Below, piece by piece: positions 36,130 through 46,445 of a stretch of DNA of 64,000 bases. Each line of letters begins with the position of its first letter. The first letter of the stretch is position 1. The stretch is from Plasmopara viticola (Eukaryota; Oomycota; Peronosporomycetes; Peronosporales; Peronosporaceae): the NCBI GenBank assembly GCA_001695595.3, contig MBPM02000065.1:124001-188000 (forward strand), given 5' to 3'. A program made the position numbers and the translations under genes. The notes beneath the pieces are model-generated. The model was not told the origin of the DNA and made no database searches. It was given only the letters and a program-made list of their open reading frames with translations.

Positions 36130-37067
36130 CCATACCTATCACCACATTGGTTAGCGAAACACATTGCTGTGTTTTGTCACGGTCACGTGTTCAAGATACC
36201 GCTGTTTGAAAAAGGGCACTACGGTAAGTTACTTACTAAATTTAAGATTCAACGCCAGTTCGAGTGGATAGAATCGACCGCTTTGACCATGGATCCTCCT
36301 ACGAAATCGGAAATTTTTTTGGCAGCTTTGACAGCTGTTGAACGCATCGAGTGGGTTCAAAATCGCGAGCAGTTCTTCTCTGGTGGCGTGACCAGGCGTT
36401 TGCTGGGTCGGCAGTGTTCGTTGTGGTGCTTCAGAACGATGTGGCCAACGATTGGACGTCAATGGGCAAAGATTTGATTCATGGCACGCGTGGCAACCGC
36501 TGGTTTGACAAGTCTTTTAATCTAATTATATACAAGAATAGTGTCGCTGGGTTCAATGCGGAACATGCTTGGGCGGATGCTCCTGTGATGGCTCACGCTT
36601 GGGAACAAGTGTATACGAGGCAGTGCTTTACGATGCCGTACGATGACAGTGGGGACGCTAAGGTGCAATCATAAGAAGAGCGGGTGTCAAAGTTGCCGCC
36701 TTGCCGGGTGCTTCCATGGGATTATTCAACCGGTCTACAAAGTACAGTGCTCAAATCACTTGAAGAGGCTAAAAAAGCAATTAGTGACTTTGCTTTGAAA
36801 GTTATATCTCACACCTAATACGACCAGGGATTGAGTAAGAAATTTCGATTCAGTCCTAACGCTTTTATTCAAATGGCACTACAACTTGCGTACTGCCGCA
36901 ACTCTGGTACAATTACACAGACGTACGAGTCAAGTATGACTCGTTTGTACTGGGACGGTCGTACGGAAAGTGTTCGACCTGTCACGGATGAGTCAAATTA
37001 TTCATTCCCGACGCGGGCCTGTACGACGGCTTTAAAGCAAAGGGCGTTGCTAAGAGATAGTCAGTCA
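36130..37067 (+). pseudogene. carnitine O-acyltransferase, broken and truncated
   Basis: The middle and C-terminal parts of a carnitine acyltransferase are readable. FCHGHVFKIPLFEKG and ALTAVERIEWVQNREQFFSG are in one frame. After a frameshift near 36390 come GTRGNRWFDKSFNLIIYKNS, then GFNAEHAWADAPVMAHAWE with the catalytic His, in another. That frame has TAA at about 36672 and 36819, then FRFSPNAFIQMALQLAY and TRLYWDGRTESVRPVTDE. The 5' third and the C-terminal end are missing. Such enzymes move acyl groups onto carnitine in mitochondria or peroxisomes; this copy cannot make a functional one. It starts about 170 bp from the divergent QSOX start. Confidence 0.82.
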
Positions 37068-37748
37068 TGAAGCTGAAAATTGCCTTTACATAAGTGCACT
37101 CATTCACACCACGTCTGGAACTGGCTGGTACTTTTTCTCTTTGCTTTTATATAACTCTAGACCCTATATTTTGTTGGATTGAATTGGTGTGTTTTTAATG
37201 CATTTGGCAAGTCATGATCAAGGTTATAGTTTTTTGACGTCAAGTCTCTTACACGTCACCCTTCGCTACGTGCTTAGTACTAATTGCTGATGATCGACGT
37301 CTACACTGGTTTTCTTGTATTAACATCTATACGAGTGAAAATAAATAGGCCACCATATTGGGACGAGATAAGTCTAGGGGAGTACGATCTCGACCAACGA
37401 GGCCTAACAGACGGCGCAAATCGAAAGCCGCTAGTGTCGGATTGACGATAGGTATCGAAATTTAAGGCGATAGTGGATTTGCTTGACTGAAGAGCTTATA
37501 CTGACGAATCCTCAGTGGTGCAGAGAACGTATTCGACGCCAGAAAATTGCCTCCACAGATCCACCTTTCGATTTTGCATAGGGCCGATACTTCACTTCCA
37601 CCTTGAATCTTTGGTTTGCGGTCCACGTCAAGTCACCGGGATGAATGGCATTAATGCCAGGAGCCTGCATTCGATCTTAAACTTTTGGATACTTTTTCGT
37701 AAATCGATCCATGCGACATCAATTACAGATCACTAGTTTCACTTGCAG
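37068..37748. other. stretch without a supported gene
   Basis: Only short unrecognised frames are present. The segment lies between the broken carnitine acyltransferase and a hypothetical minus-strand frame. Confidence 0.45.
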
Positions 37749-38129
37749 TCAGCACTGCGAACATTGAAAAGCGGAAGAATTCTTCATGGGCACACCAAAA
37801 GAGAATTTCACAATGGAGATTCTACCATCTTCAAACGCCATTGCCCTTGACAAAAATGCTTGATTCTTGTACCTGACATAACTCTCCCAGTTTTCCAACG
37901 AGGCTTCGCGAATTCCGGATCCAGGTTCCGCATTATCGCTTTCTACAGAGAACAAAGTAGCTTTGGCTTTCTGTCGATCCAGCTTCTTGATTAATTCATT
38001 AATCCATGCTCCGCGCAAGTAAAACAGCTGACGCAAAATTTCAATCCCCGTCTCTAATTTAGCAACGCTCATGGTCTCGACCCAAAAGGTATGAGAACGC
38101 ATGTCAAAATCTTCTTCTCGTCCGCTCAT
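37749..38129 (-). CDS. hypothetical protein next to the CRN relic
   Basis: A 126-codon frame from the ATG at 38129 to the stop at 37749, beginning MSGREEDFDMRSHTFWVETM. The composition looks coding (LRQLFYLRGAWINELIKKLD, AMAFEDGRISIVKFSFGVPM). No family is recognised. The open frame continues upstream into the tail of retroelement copy F, so the true 5' end may have been separated by that insertion. It could also be the 3' part of a gene whose start was lost. Confidence 0.4.
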   Translation of the reverse strand: MSGREEDFDMRSHTFWVETMSVAKLETGIEILRQLFYLRGAWINELIKKLDRQKAKATLFSVESDNAEPGSGIREASLENWESYVRYKNQAFLSRAMAFEDGRISIVKFSFGVPMKNSSAFQCSQC

Positions 38130-38185
38130 CGTCCGCTCTTTCTCGCACAGAAAGTGCGTCTTACGATAAGCAATAATGTACCATG

Positions 38186-38516
38186 TAATGTAATGCAATG
38201 TAATGTATTACGTTATCGCGTTGCCAAGTTATGCACGTGCTAGGCTCAGTCTGGCTAGTCCACGGCATAGAGTGGTGTCCGCATACGTCGAAACTCGTTC
38301 GGCGGGCAGTGCAGCCAGCACCGAGGTCGTGAGGGCCTTCCATTATTTTGTTTAGCTCTGACTTGGTAAGAGCCCAGGTGGCGCCCTGGTGCTGGAGACC
38401 GTCGCGTCGAGGGTGAGACTCTTTATAGACTTGCAGATGCCCGAGAGCACCAGCCCGAAGCGCGCGAGCATTTAGCCCCCGCGCTTGGAAGGAGGGCATC
38501 ACCCCAACCTTTTCCG
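38186..38516 (-). mobile_element. short LINE-derived retroelement, copy F
   Basis: Same mosaic structure as copies A-D, with the tail at 38186-38210 and the head at about 38500-38516. It sits at the 3' end of the Crinkler relic and extends its reading frame. I found no convincing target-site duplication, which may have decayed. Confidence 0.8.
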
Positions 38517-39868
38517 TAGTAAACGTTATGGTCAGCTGAATTAAATTCAAAGTGGGGTTTGCGAAAACGGGAATAGATCGAGAGACTTGGTTCGCTACAG
38601 CACGCGCCATCTCAATGTCGGGACCCAACACGCTTGCGATATCGTAGTATCGTTCGATAGCAGCGCCAATACCACCGCTATTACCACCTTTCCTGATCGA
38701 TGGCAGCACATTCACCAGCTTGCGTCGTTTCACTGGTTCTGCAAAGCACGGAAGACTAATCTCTGCGTCCGCAGACGCCGATTGTGCAAGAAGAGTCCGG
38801 ATCACTGCAAGCGCCGTGCTTGGATCAGGTATAATCACTGTTCGGATGATGGCATGGTTGTCGTTCTTCTCGGCGACCCAGAAGAACTGCCAATGGCCAG
38901 TCAAGTCAGACAACAGTGCCATCACTGGGTCATCGAAGAGAACATCCAGCGCGATCAGCTCCGACAAGGCCTGAAAGACAGCGCCTCTTTTCACCTTTCT
39001 CTTCACTTTGATCAGCATCTTCACTTCAGGTAACAACTCCAAGTAGGTCGGGAACTGCTTTGCAAGATCGCTCAGTACGAGCGTATCCGTGCGTCCAACG
39101 AGATCAACATCGTGACCAGGGACAGCAGCGCTGAGGAGTTTCTTGCCTTTTCCCAAAACGAGTATGCAAAGCTGCTTTCTCGCAAGCACGTTGCCAATGC
39201 TGTCTTCCACGTACTCCGGTATCTTTCGCGTTGTTACTCCTCAGTGAGCACATCTACTTGGCCACGTTCATCGCGCACATTTTCCCATGTGAATGGTTGG
39301 ACCGGAGTTGGGTCTTCAGTAGCGAATGGAACCGAGCGCGCCGGCACCACACGAATATTCAGGTCTTGCAAAAGAGCGAGCCCCTGGTTTGAGCTCATCT
39401 CCGAATGGACGTATCGCTTGCGCTTGGTCTGCACAACTTATTCGTGCATTTCCTTGACCATTCGCGCCGTCGACGATGTCTCGCCCACAACACCAACCGC
39501 AGCATCTGGCAGTTCCACCAAGATGTGAATTTCTTTGTCTCCAGGCTGGAACTCTTGTTTGAAGTACTCATCGTCGTCGAGCTTCCAGGAAGGTCGCAAT
39601 TCCTCGTATCTAGCGCTCTTGCCAGCTTGTAAGAAGATCTTCACACGGTGGTCGTCCTTCAACCACACGCCGTCCTTCTTCGCCAAGTACAGCGTTAGTG
39701 CGCTTGGCGGAAACGAAAAGCGCTCGCGGTACTGTTGATCGTTGAATATAGCCTTCTGCAGCGTGCTCACTTTCGCATCACGTGCGATTTTAAAGGAAAC
39801 ACAGTTCCTTCGCCATACACCACGCACTCCAGCTCCACTTCGGTCGCGACGACATGGGTATCGGCCAT
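38517..39868 (-). pseudogene. Crinkler (CRN) effector gene, broken
   Basis: The ATG at 39868 begins MADTHVVATEVELECVVYGE. After a one-base loss near 39795 the frame continues into the CRN N-terminal domain with LTLYLAKKDGVWLKDD, the variant of the LFLAK/LxLYLAR host-entry motif. The end of this domain is KEIHILVELP. In-frame TAA codons stand at 39438-39440 and 39234-39236, each where CAA (Gln) would fit. A second frameshift follows near 39220. The CRN C-terminal domain is then readable (VPGHDVDLVGRTDTLVLSDL, DIASVLGPDIEMARAV). CRN proteins of oomycetes act in plant cell nuclei. The damage indicates an inactive copy. Confidence 0.85.
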
Positions 39869-40591
39869 TGTACTTTTCACCAGAAAGTTCGTATTATAAG
39901 TTCATATTATAACCCTTTATAATAACAATCTCTTTTATAAGAGCATACCTACGAACCTGATAGAAGCCCAACCAATATAGAAACCGGTATGTCACTCGTG
40001 GATCACTCTTTCTATCACAGCCTATTAAAGCAACTTTAGATAAGAAACAAACCGAGTGTCCAGAGGTGGCCACCTTCATTCTCGTCATCAGATGCAACGA
40101 TATCAGCAATGGAACACGCGTGTGCTATTAATCTAATCAACATAAGAAAAGTGGCCACGTCCAGCTAAAAAAAAAACTCCATTATAGATTTTACACTTTT
40201 TTATATAGGGATACCCTATTTTATATATAAAATTTCTATGACAATATAAAAAGAAGGTGAACACGGTACATAGATTGATTCAGAACTGATATCGTCGCTT
40301 CTGGTGAAAAGAAAGCTGGACATCAAAGCTGGACACAGCTGGACACAAAGCTGGTCCCAACATTTTACTTCCCATCTAAGAGCAACTACAGATGATCAGC
40401 CCCCCTCTTTTCGGCCATGCTTTTTTACAAATCAAAGCTGGACACTTTTATAGATACCACGAGTGATTCTTTAATCGCTTCTATGGGAGGAACTTCCGGG
40501 TGATACAAAAAAGGGAATCCATCTTGAAGGACAGATATACAGTATATAGTCAGATACAGATACAGATACAGATACGCCAGACATACATATA
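39869..40591. promoter_or_regulatory. left flank of the viral element with short tandem motifs
   Basis: No gene is present. The nonamer agctggaca is repeated at about 40313-40352 and again near 40435. A (cagata)n microsatellite fills about 40551-40575. The sequence tatatagtcag at 40543-40553, about 40 bp before the first viral ATG, recurs just before the capsid-type gene (46446-46456) and may be a viral promoter motif. No terminal inverted repeat could be defined. Confidence 0.45.
40551..40575. repeat. (CAGATA)n microsatellite
   Basis: About four tandem copies of a hexamer precede the first viral open frame. Confidence 0.9.
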
Positions 40592-40900
40592 ATGTGCGTT
40601 GCTATTAAGCCAAACGGGGGGCAGTGCAAGCTTGCTCCAAAGAAAGATCGATGCGCAAAGCATGCAATTAAAAATACAGCCAAAGAAAATAATGATGAGG
40701 TTAGTATAGTAGAAGAAATGCCGCCTCAAGTTTGTACTCAGGCTGTTGTTGATACATCAGCACCATCGGCGATCAAGCCCGTCAAGGCCTCGAGTGTCGA
40801 AGTAAGCAAATTTTCAGAATTGGATGAGTCGATTGTCGAACCAGTGATCGAGGATCAGACTGTATATAAAGAGAGTCAAAGTTCGGATTGCCAGAATTAA
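40592..40900 (+). CDS. viral protein with N-terminal Cys/His zinc motif
   Basis: A 102-codon frame starts MCVAIKPNGGQCKLAPKKDR with Cys2, Cys12, Cys21 and His24. This C-C-C-H pattern (GxQC...C..H) is common at the start of small virus-encoded DNA-binding proteins. The rest is acidic and low in complexity. The frame ends at a TAA, but one base of shift near 40885 would join it to the next coding block. It may therefore be the N-terminal part of the primase-helicase gene rather than a separate protein. TATATAGTCAG lies about 40 bp upstream. Confidence 0.5.
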   Translation: MCVAIKPNGGQCKLAPKKDRCAKHAIKNTAKENNDEVSIVEEMPPQVCTQAVVDTSAPSAIKPVKASSVEVSKFSELDESIVEPVIEDQTVYKESQSSDCQN

Positions 40901-43104
40901 ATAATTCTGATGACGAGGAAGATGGGTTTTTCTTCGAGACTTACGTTCATTCCGGTAAAGAAAGTCAGCATGAGGTCAAAGGTGTGATGAACAAATTCCC
41001 GCTTGGCATTGCAGTTGTTATTAATGCCTTCAATGCCGAACTGAAGGATAACACTATTGGTATCAACCCATCTATTAAGCCGAACCATTTGGTTTACGAG
41101 CATGGTTATCAATATTGCTTTTACATTCAGCAAGACAATAAGACATGGTGTCATTACTCTTGCAAGACTCGACGAATGATGGAGAATATCGAAATTATGT
41201 TAAACGAAGTAGATGTCGTTCAATATTGCTTGGGTACCAAAAAATGCGACCGTCGTCTTTACTCGCTTTGTTCAATTGTCAAAAATTTTTGTTGAGAGAT
41301 ATGACCAATCTATGGCAGTTAGCTGGTCTTTCGGCAACTAAGCCTCTCACGTATCGATGTATTCTGAAGTCGAAAATGTAGAAAATGGACGCGGTTGCCG
41401 CCACAAAAGAATTCTTGGGAATTCACAAGGACGGCAAACCATTCAATGGAGTCGAACGGAAATCAAAAGCTGTTGCTGGTGGAAGTGATCCCGATGCATA
41501 TAATAATTAGAAATTCAAGTATGAGCCAAAAGAAGTCGTGGTGAAGAAAGAAAAGAAAGACGAAGATTTGATGGTTCCTTATTATCCAAAGTTCTATATC
41601 ATATACGAAAACGGGGAGTTGCCCCCCATCTTCGATTGTAAGAACACCGAAACGTATCTCGATGTCATCAGTCTGAAGAAAAACGTAATTACAATGGAGA
41701 CGCTACAAATTTATCAAAAACGACATCGCATACATTTTGCAAGGAGGGAACGGGGAGTACTTGACTAGAAATCGAGATGCTTTCGGAGATATCGATTATA
41801 CAGTTCTCTCTTCGATCAAGCGATTTGATGTGATGTTCGACATTAAGAATGCAATCGAATCAAATGATGCTGGACTTATTTAGACTGATAACACAGAATT
41901 TGATAAAGATAGCATCATAAGTGTGCCAGTGATTCACCATTATCGGGATGATATCACGTTTGGTAAAGTCGAGTTTATGCCATATAACGCAAAAACAGGA
42001 GCCTGTGATACAAACTCAAGTGCATTCGATTAGAAGTCAAACAAAGTGTTTAACAAATTCAATGGATTTGTTCATGCATACGATCCCACCTTGGTTGTTA
42101 ATGGATCGAAGTTCAAGTGCTTCCGAGGGCATTTCTAACATATTTGTTGTGGCGGTCGTGATGATTTAACTAATCACATTATGAATCTCTTCGCATGGTA
42201 TGTTTAGAAGCCATACGATAATTCAGGAGCTTGTAATGCTCTTGAGGGAGAAGAAGGTTACGGTAAGAATATTGCATTTGAGATTTTCAAAAATCATGTA
42301 ATCGGAACCCGCTATTGTCTTGAGACACCAAAGATGAAACTTTTGACTGGTCGCTTCAATGCTGCTCGAGAAAACAAGATTTTGACTGTCTTTAACGAAG
42401 CGGCTAATGTCAAGCAGCCCTCACATGAAGATCAAGATGAGCTCAAAGATTGTATCACTGAGCCGACTTGTATGATTGAGAAAAAAGGTATCGACCCATA
42501 TCGTGTCAAAGATTGTAATAACTTATTTATTGCATCCAACAATTCGTACAGCGTTAAAACGTCAAAAACAGATGCGACGATTTCTGTATTTGCTATATAA
42601 GCGTGATCGTCTTGGCGATCAAGCATACTTCGAGGCGATGCTTGCCGATTAAAACATGGTATTCATTTGTATCACTATCTTATGAGCATTAACTTTGATG
42701 GCTTTCATCCACAAAATGACGCACCACTGAACAAAGAGAAGTCTGATATGCAGAAACCAGCTATTGAGAAACCAGTTCGATGGCTTGTTGAATGTATAAC
42801 CAATGAGACTAAGAGCAGCATTTTTCAAATCTCTCAGATTGAGAATACGCCTGGTAAATTAGAATTCGTATCATTGGATACTATGCTCAAGCAATTCACC
42901 AACTGGATGATTGAAGAATCTAAAGACACATCATCGTATTCACGAGATCGTTTCTTAAAGGCGTTCAGTAAGGTCCTTGGGCCTAACGAAAAGAGACAAG
43001 TTCTGAAGATCCGTCAAAGAGGCTACGACCTATCTGTTGATAGTCTCAAAGAAACGATCATTAAATACACTCGACGAAGTGGTTTGTTCGTCGATGAAAA
43101 GTAA
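40888..43104 (+). pseudogene. viral SF3 (D5-like) primase-helicase, decayed
   Basis: The core is the replicative helicase of a small eukaryotic DNA virus. Walker A is EGEEGYGKN (42244-42270). The Walker B-like block is ILTVFNEAAN (about 42379-42408) and the motif C region is LFIASNNSYSVK (about 42522-42557). KDCITEPTCMIEKKGID lies between and fits the family. The frame from 41689 to about 42590 is continuous except for UAG at 41881, 42031 and 42205 and UAA at 42136. The last UAG falls in WYV-stop-KP, where relatives usually have Gln. Frameshifts occur near 40885, 41210, 41380, 41690, 42590 and 42655. The C-terminal block, SINFDGFHPQND to FVDEK, ends in UAA at 43102. It cannot be translated as it stands under the standard code. 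Confidence 0.78.
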
Positions 43105-43134
43105 TTTAAAAACGACAAAGAATTTTTCTTTCGT

Positions 43135-43330
43135 TCAATCGGATTTTGGTTCAACGGGCTCTGCATTGACTTCTGGTTCTTAGGGCTTATCGCGATTCCA
43201 CTTGTGCTTGTTCTGTTCCCAATAGTTGGCTTTGTAAGCTAATAGCTTCTCACGGTTCTTCCCATAATACTTTTTTGAGCTCGCTTTTGTGCTTCACTGA
43301 CTGGCAGGATATGTGTCTGTATAATATAAA
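43135..43330 (-). pseudogene. small basic viral ORF fragment
   Basis: Readable as VSEAQKRAQK, then after a one-base shift in a poly-A tract KKYYGKNREKLLAYKANYWE and NKHKWNRDKP, an in-frame TAA, EPEVNAEPVEPKSD and TGA. The KNREK-type repeats resemble the linker of viral GIY-YIG proteins, so this could be a paralogous tail of the neighbouring nuclease. Its function is unknown. Confidence 0.4.
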
Positions 43331-43379
43331 GTTTAATGCTCAATAGAAAAAAATAAGAGTCCATCTACTGAGCAGCGGC

Positions 43380-43870
43380 CTATTGAATATGCTTTTTGGA
43401 TATGAAATGACAAGTCTTGCTTCTAAATTGGTAGCGACCGCCGCATTCGCATTTAGTAACTTCGACGAGACTCTCATTGTGTAGCTCGTTGTATTGCTCG
43501 CTTCTTCCATTGAGTGTTACATTATTCGCTTCCCGATAACGCTCTTGACTCATTTTCCGATTGTTTTTTTTAAGGCTCAAAGGGCGAAGTACTATTTATG
43601 CAATTCTTCTTGAATATATTGATCCATAGCGTTTCATAGGCTACCAGCTGCGGTCTATCAACGACTTCATACTGCTTGATCAATGTAATCTAAAACTCGT
43701 ACGGACCGCATTCTTGAAAATATGGATAGATTGCAAACTTGATCATTGTTTTCCCATCATCCCAACATTATAGTGAGACCGATGCTGTTTTATACGTACT
43801 TCTAATAAGTTAAAAGTAGAATCAGTATAGCAAATGTCAAGCTGACTGCAAACGATATATAAATGGGTCC
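43380..43870 (-). pseudogene. viral GIY-YIG nuclease with C-terminal zinc motif, decayed
   Basis: Pieces in several frames match the homing-type GIY-YIG nucleases of giant viruses and Polinton-like viruses. DICYTDSTFNLLEVRIKQHR corresponds to the YxGST...R..H block, with the active-site region already altered. ITLIKQYEVVDRPQLVAYET and LWINIFKKNCINSTSPFEP follow. A linker, then KCECGGRYQFRSKTCHFISK, forms a Cys/His zinc motif, and the gene ends at the UAG at 43380. An in-frame UAG stands just before ITLIKQ. There are frameshifts near 43590 and 43760. Confidence 0.6.
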
Positions 43871-43905
43871 AAGCATGTCTGATATGTATATGTTTTAATC
43901 AGATA

Positions 43906-44420
43906 TCAGAATAAGGCGGATCTACCCAAGTCGAAAGCTCCCACTGGCAGCAACACCTTTCGACGACGAGTCATGGGAGGCGCGATTCCAAATTCCGCTA
44001 ACTGTCGCACGCTCTTTCGAATTTCGTGACTGAAACCACAAATCACCGGATTCTGGGCCAGCGACATTGGCAATCTTGTCGAGTGCGGTTCCAACAATCG
44101 GTTTCCAGTTGTCTTTGTGGAATCCATTAATGCTCTTAGCAGTAGATTTGATTCCATTCCACAGATCTCCTAAAACCCACTGCCACTAAGTCACGATTGA
44201 TGGGTTCGCAAGACCTCGCCATGTCCGCATATGTAAGTTGTTCCTTTGCCCGATTCGTATGCCTTCACAAGCTTCTTGTGGCTTTAAGGGTGTAAATAAT
44301 GCGCGAGGCCTTTGTTCAATTGAGAATGTGTCAAACGAACGGGTTTGCCGTGAAGGACTTTGACAGCCTGCGCATGACTCAGATCGACAGAAAATTCTTT
44401 GTAAATCGAAATTATATATC
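43906..44420 (-). pseudogene. minor-capsid-like viral protein, decayed
   Basis: Read on the minus strand: FSVDLSHAQAVKVLHGKPVR, LTHSQLNKGLAHYLHP, stop (TAA), SHKKLVKAYESGKGTTYICG, two further stops, then ICGFSHEIRKSVRQLAEFGI with APPMTRRRKVLL. The pattern (a short head with HSQL-type helices, an S-G-x-G-F segment and a basic hydrophobic tail) resembles small capsid-associated proteins of virophages and Polinton-like viruses. The stops here include TGA and a probable Trp to TAG, so this gene shows plain decay. Identity is inferred from pattern only. Confidence 0.4.
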
Positions 44421-44452
44421 TGGGATCCTTATATACAGAGCGAGAGACAAAA

Positions 44453-45723
44453 ATGTCAAAGGTTAATAAATCTAAAAGCTCAGTCTGGACTAAATTGAAA
44501 AAAAACTTGTTCGTGACATTAGATTAGGAAGCGAGCATGATAATCTGTCGGACACTACAGTTAAGCTATACACCAGACAATTGATCAAGCTTTACAAGGC
44601 CGGTGTTGTAAAACAGCAATGGTCCTATAATGAGTTCATCTTTAATATCCTTATCTTACTAAGTATGACCACGATTCGTCTCAAAAGACATTAAAAGATC
44701 AGAACTCGAGCATCATCGCGCTTCTGATGAGCATTTATACAAGCAAAGAAAGTCTCATACTAGCACTGAACGCCATGTGCAAGATGGTCAAGAATAGATT
44801 TCGCGATGCATTTGCATATTTCAATACGACTCGAAAGGAACTAAGTAAGCAAAACAGAGCTACAAAGCTGAATAATTAGCTCACTTCAGAAGAAAAAACA
44901 AAGTATATCAGCTAACAAAAGCTAATGTCAGTTCCTGGCAAGGTGAAGAAGATATTCTCCGAGACCTATGGTAAAGTATTTCTATCGAAAGCTGAGTATT
45001 AAGCTTTATCCAAACAGAAAGAGTGATTGCTTAGATATTGTGTTTTATTACATTACACTCGTGGTTGAACTTACATTACCCGCTGCGTTAAGTTAGGCAA
45101 AGCGTGTTGCTCACTCCGCAGGAAGGCTCAAAGTACCTCCAAGGAATCAAGTTGCATTTAAATGACTTTAAAAACTTTCGACTAATACGATCTCGGATAG
45201 TTTAACTGGATAATACGACGATGAGTTTAATAAAGTCATATCTCAATTTCTTGACTGATACCTTCGGTGAGAAACCAGAGAAGTTACTATGGCAAGTCGC
45301 CAGCCGGGTGAGTATGATTATGCAAACTCAAACAATGGATTCAGTCAAGTCATATCCAAGCCCTTCTCGAAATACAATACGGAAAGCCATTATCAATGAA
45401 TATGTTCTGACACATCGCTGAATCTCATATAATCCAATCAACAAGCTACGCTAAGCTCACAAATCGATAGAAGAATGATCTACATGCCAAACTACTTCAC
45501 AGCACCATGGCTGCTAGCACGAGCTACAACAAGATTGCAAATAGAGCAACTGCTGCTGATGTATCTTTTGAACCAGACAACTCATACGACCACGAGCCCG
45601 AGCCTACTGCAAAGACCGCTGCAAAGCCTCTAAGCCGACCTATAGACCGTCGGAAACGTAAATTCCATGGAGATTTTACACCTTCTGGTAGCGACAAGAC
45701 GCTTGAGACTGATATCTACTAAA
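44453..45723 (+). pseudogene. probable viral tyrosine recombinase (integrase), decayed
   Basis: The ATG at 44453 begins MSKVNKSKSSVWTKLKK. After a shift in a poly-A tract the frame gives LSDTTVKLYTRQLIKLYKAG, like the SAM-like N-terminal domain of phage-type integrases. Helical segments follow (LILALNAMCKMVKNRFRDAF), then LSKQKE, stop and LLRYCVLLHYTR. A block NTIRKAIINEYVLTHR could hold the conserved Arg of the catalytic domain, followed by SYNPIN and a tail ending LETDIY and TAA at about 45721. Stops are UAG after KLNN and UAA after YIS and KAEY. The catalytic Tyr could not be placed with confidence, so this is a tentative call. Confidence 0.4.
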
Positions 45724-45736
45724 AAAATTTTTTGCT

Positions 45737-46185
45737 ATGATATACAAAGCGATCATGGAGCAAAATCAAAAGAGAACGTATCGCAAAGCCGGTCCATTCC
45801 ATGTGAGATTCCGTAGACTTCAAGCTTGCTTAAGAAGTGACAAATCCCAAGAAAATATCAAATCAATGCTTGTATCTCATGTATTTGTTGATGTCTGGTG
45901 GTTGATAAGAGAGGACAGGCAGTACAATAAAGCCTTGTTTGATCTTCTCGACGAGCACGAGTGAGACTCCATGCGGTACTGCCTAAAAAAATGTAAGATT
46001 ACTTCAAGACAGTTTGATAGTTCATACAATCAGCTTCTGGATGGTCTCGTAAAACGCTGAAGATGCTTGGGGACCGAAGAGAATCGGCGATGAGTCACTA
46101 ATGATTAATACTGACAAGCTTTACGATAAAAATGTCTTTTCGGCATCGTACTATAGCCAATTCAAGCGTCTGATGAAGCTTTAAA
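45737..46185 (+). pseudogene. unidentified viral ORF
   Basis: Two coding-like blocks. MEQNQKRTYRKAGPFHVRFR to LFDLLDEHE ends in TGA at 45962. After further stops and shifts, AEDAWGPKRIGDESLMINTD to SASYYSQFKRLMKL ends in TAA. No family is recognised. It is convergent with the next minus-strand frame. Confidence 0.35.
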
Positions 46186-46382
46186 TTGCCGTTTAAAACC
46201 CAAAAGAGCTGACGTATTAATGTATTTTGGTTTCTTAAATTTTTTTGCTCCTTTACAAGATGACTAACGCTGATCTGACTCAGTCTGTTAGTCAGAGTCT
46301 CAATATTCGTTGAGCCATTATCATTTTTCGATGAAGCTACGGGTTTCAAGTGATCCACGTCGCCTGATCCATCGATCTCCAT
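46160..46382 (-). pseudogene. small unidentified viral ORF
   Basis: Starts MEIDGSGDVDHLKPVASSKN and continues NRLSQISVSHLVKEQK. A one-base shift in a poly-A tract leads to KFKKPKYINTSALLGFKRQF and a TGA stop. No family is recognised. Confidence 0.35.
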
Positions 46383-46445
46383 TTGTTAAGGCATCATTTG
46401 TCGGCGAATTCTCTTTCGTCGATGCGTATTTATTTAAGTGTGTTA

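Noticed and set aside
38161..39210. Single 349-codon minus frame read as one protein
   Set aside because: Its last third is retroelement copy F. The true CRN sequence ends near the insertion, so the long frame is accidental read-through.
41881..42207. Firm claim that the virus used UAR as glutamine
   Set aside because: Frameshifts, apparent UAA/UAG terminators and some non-Gln stops make ordinary decay equally possible; kept only as a testable observation.
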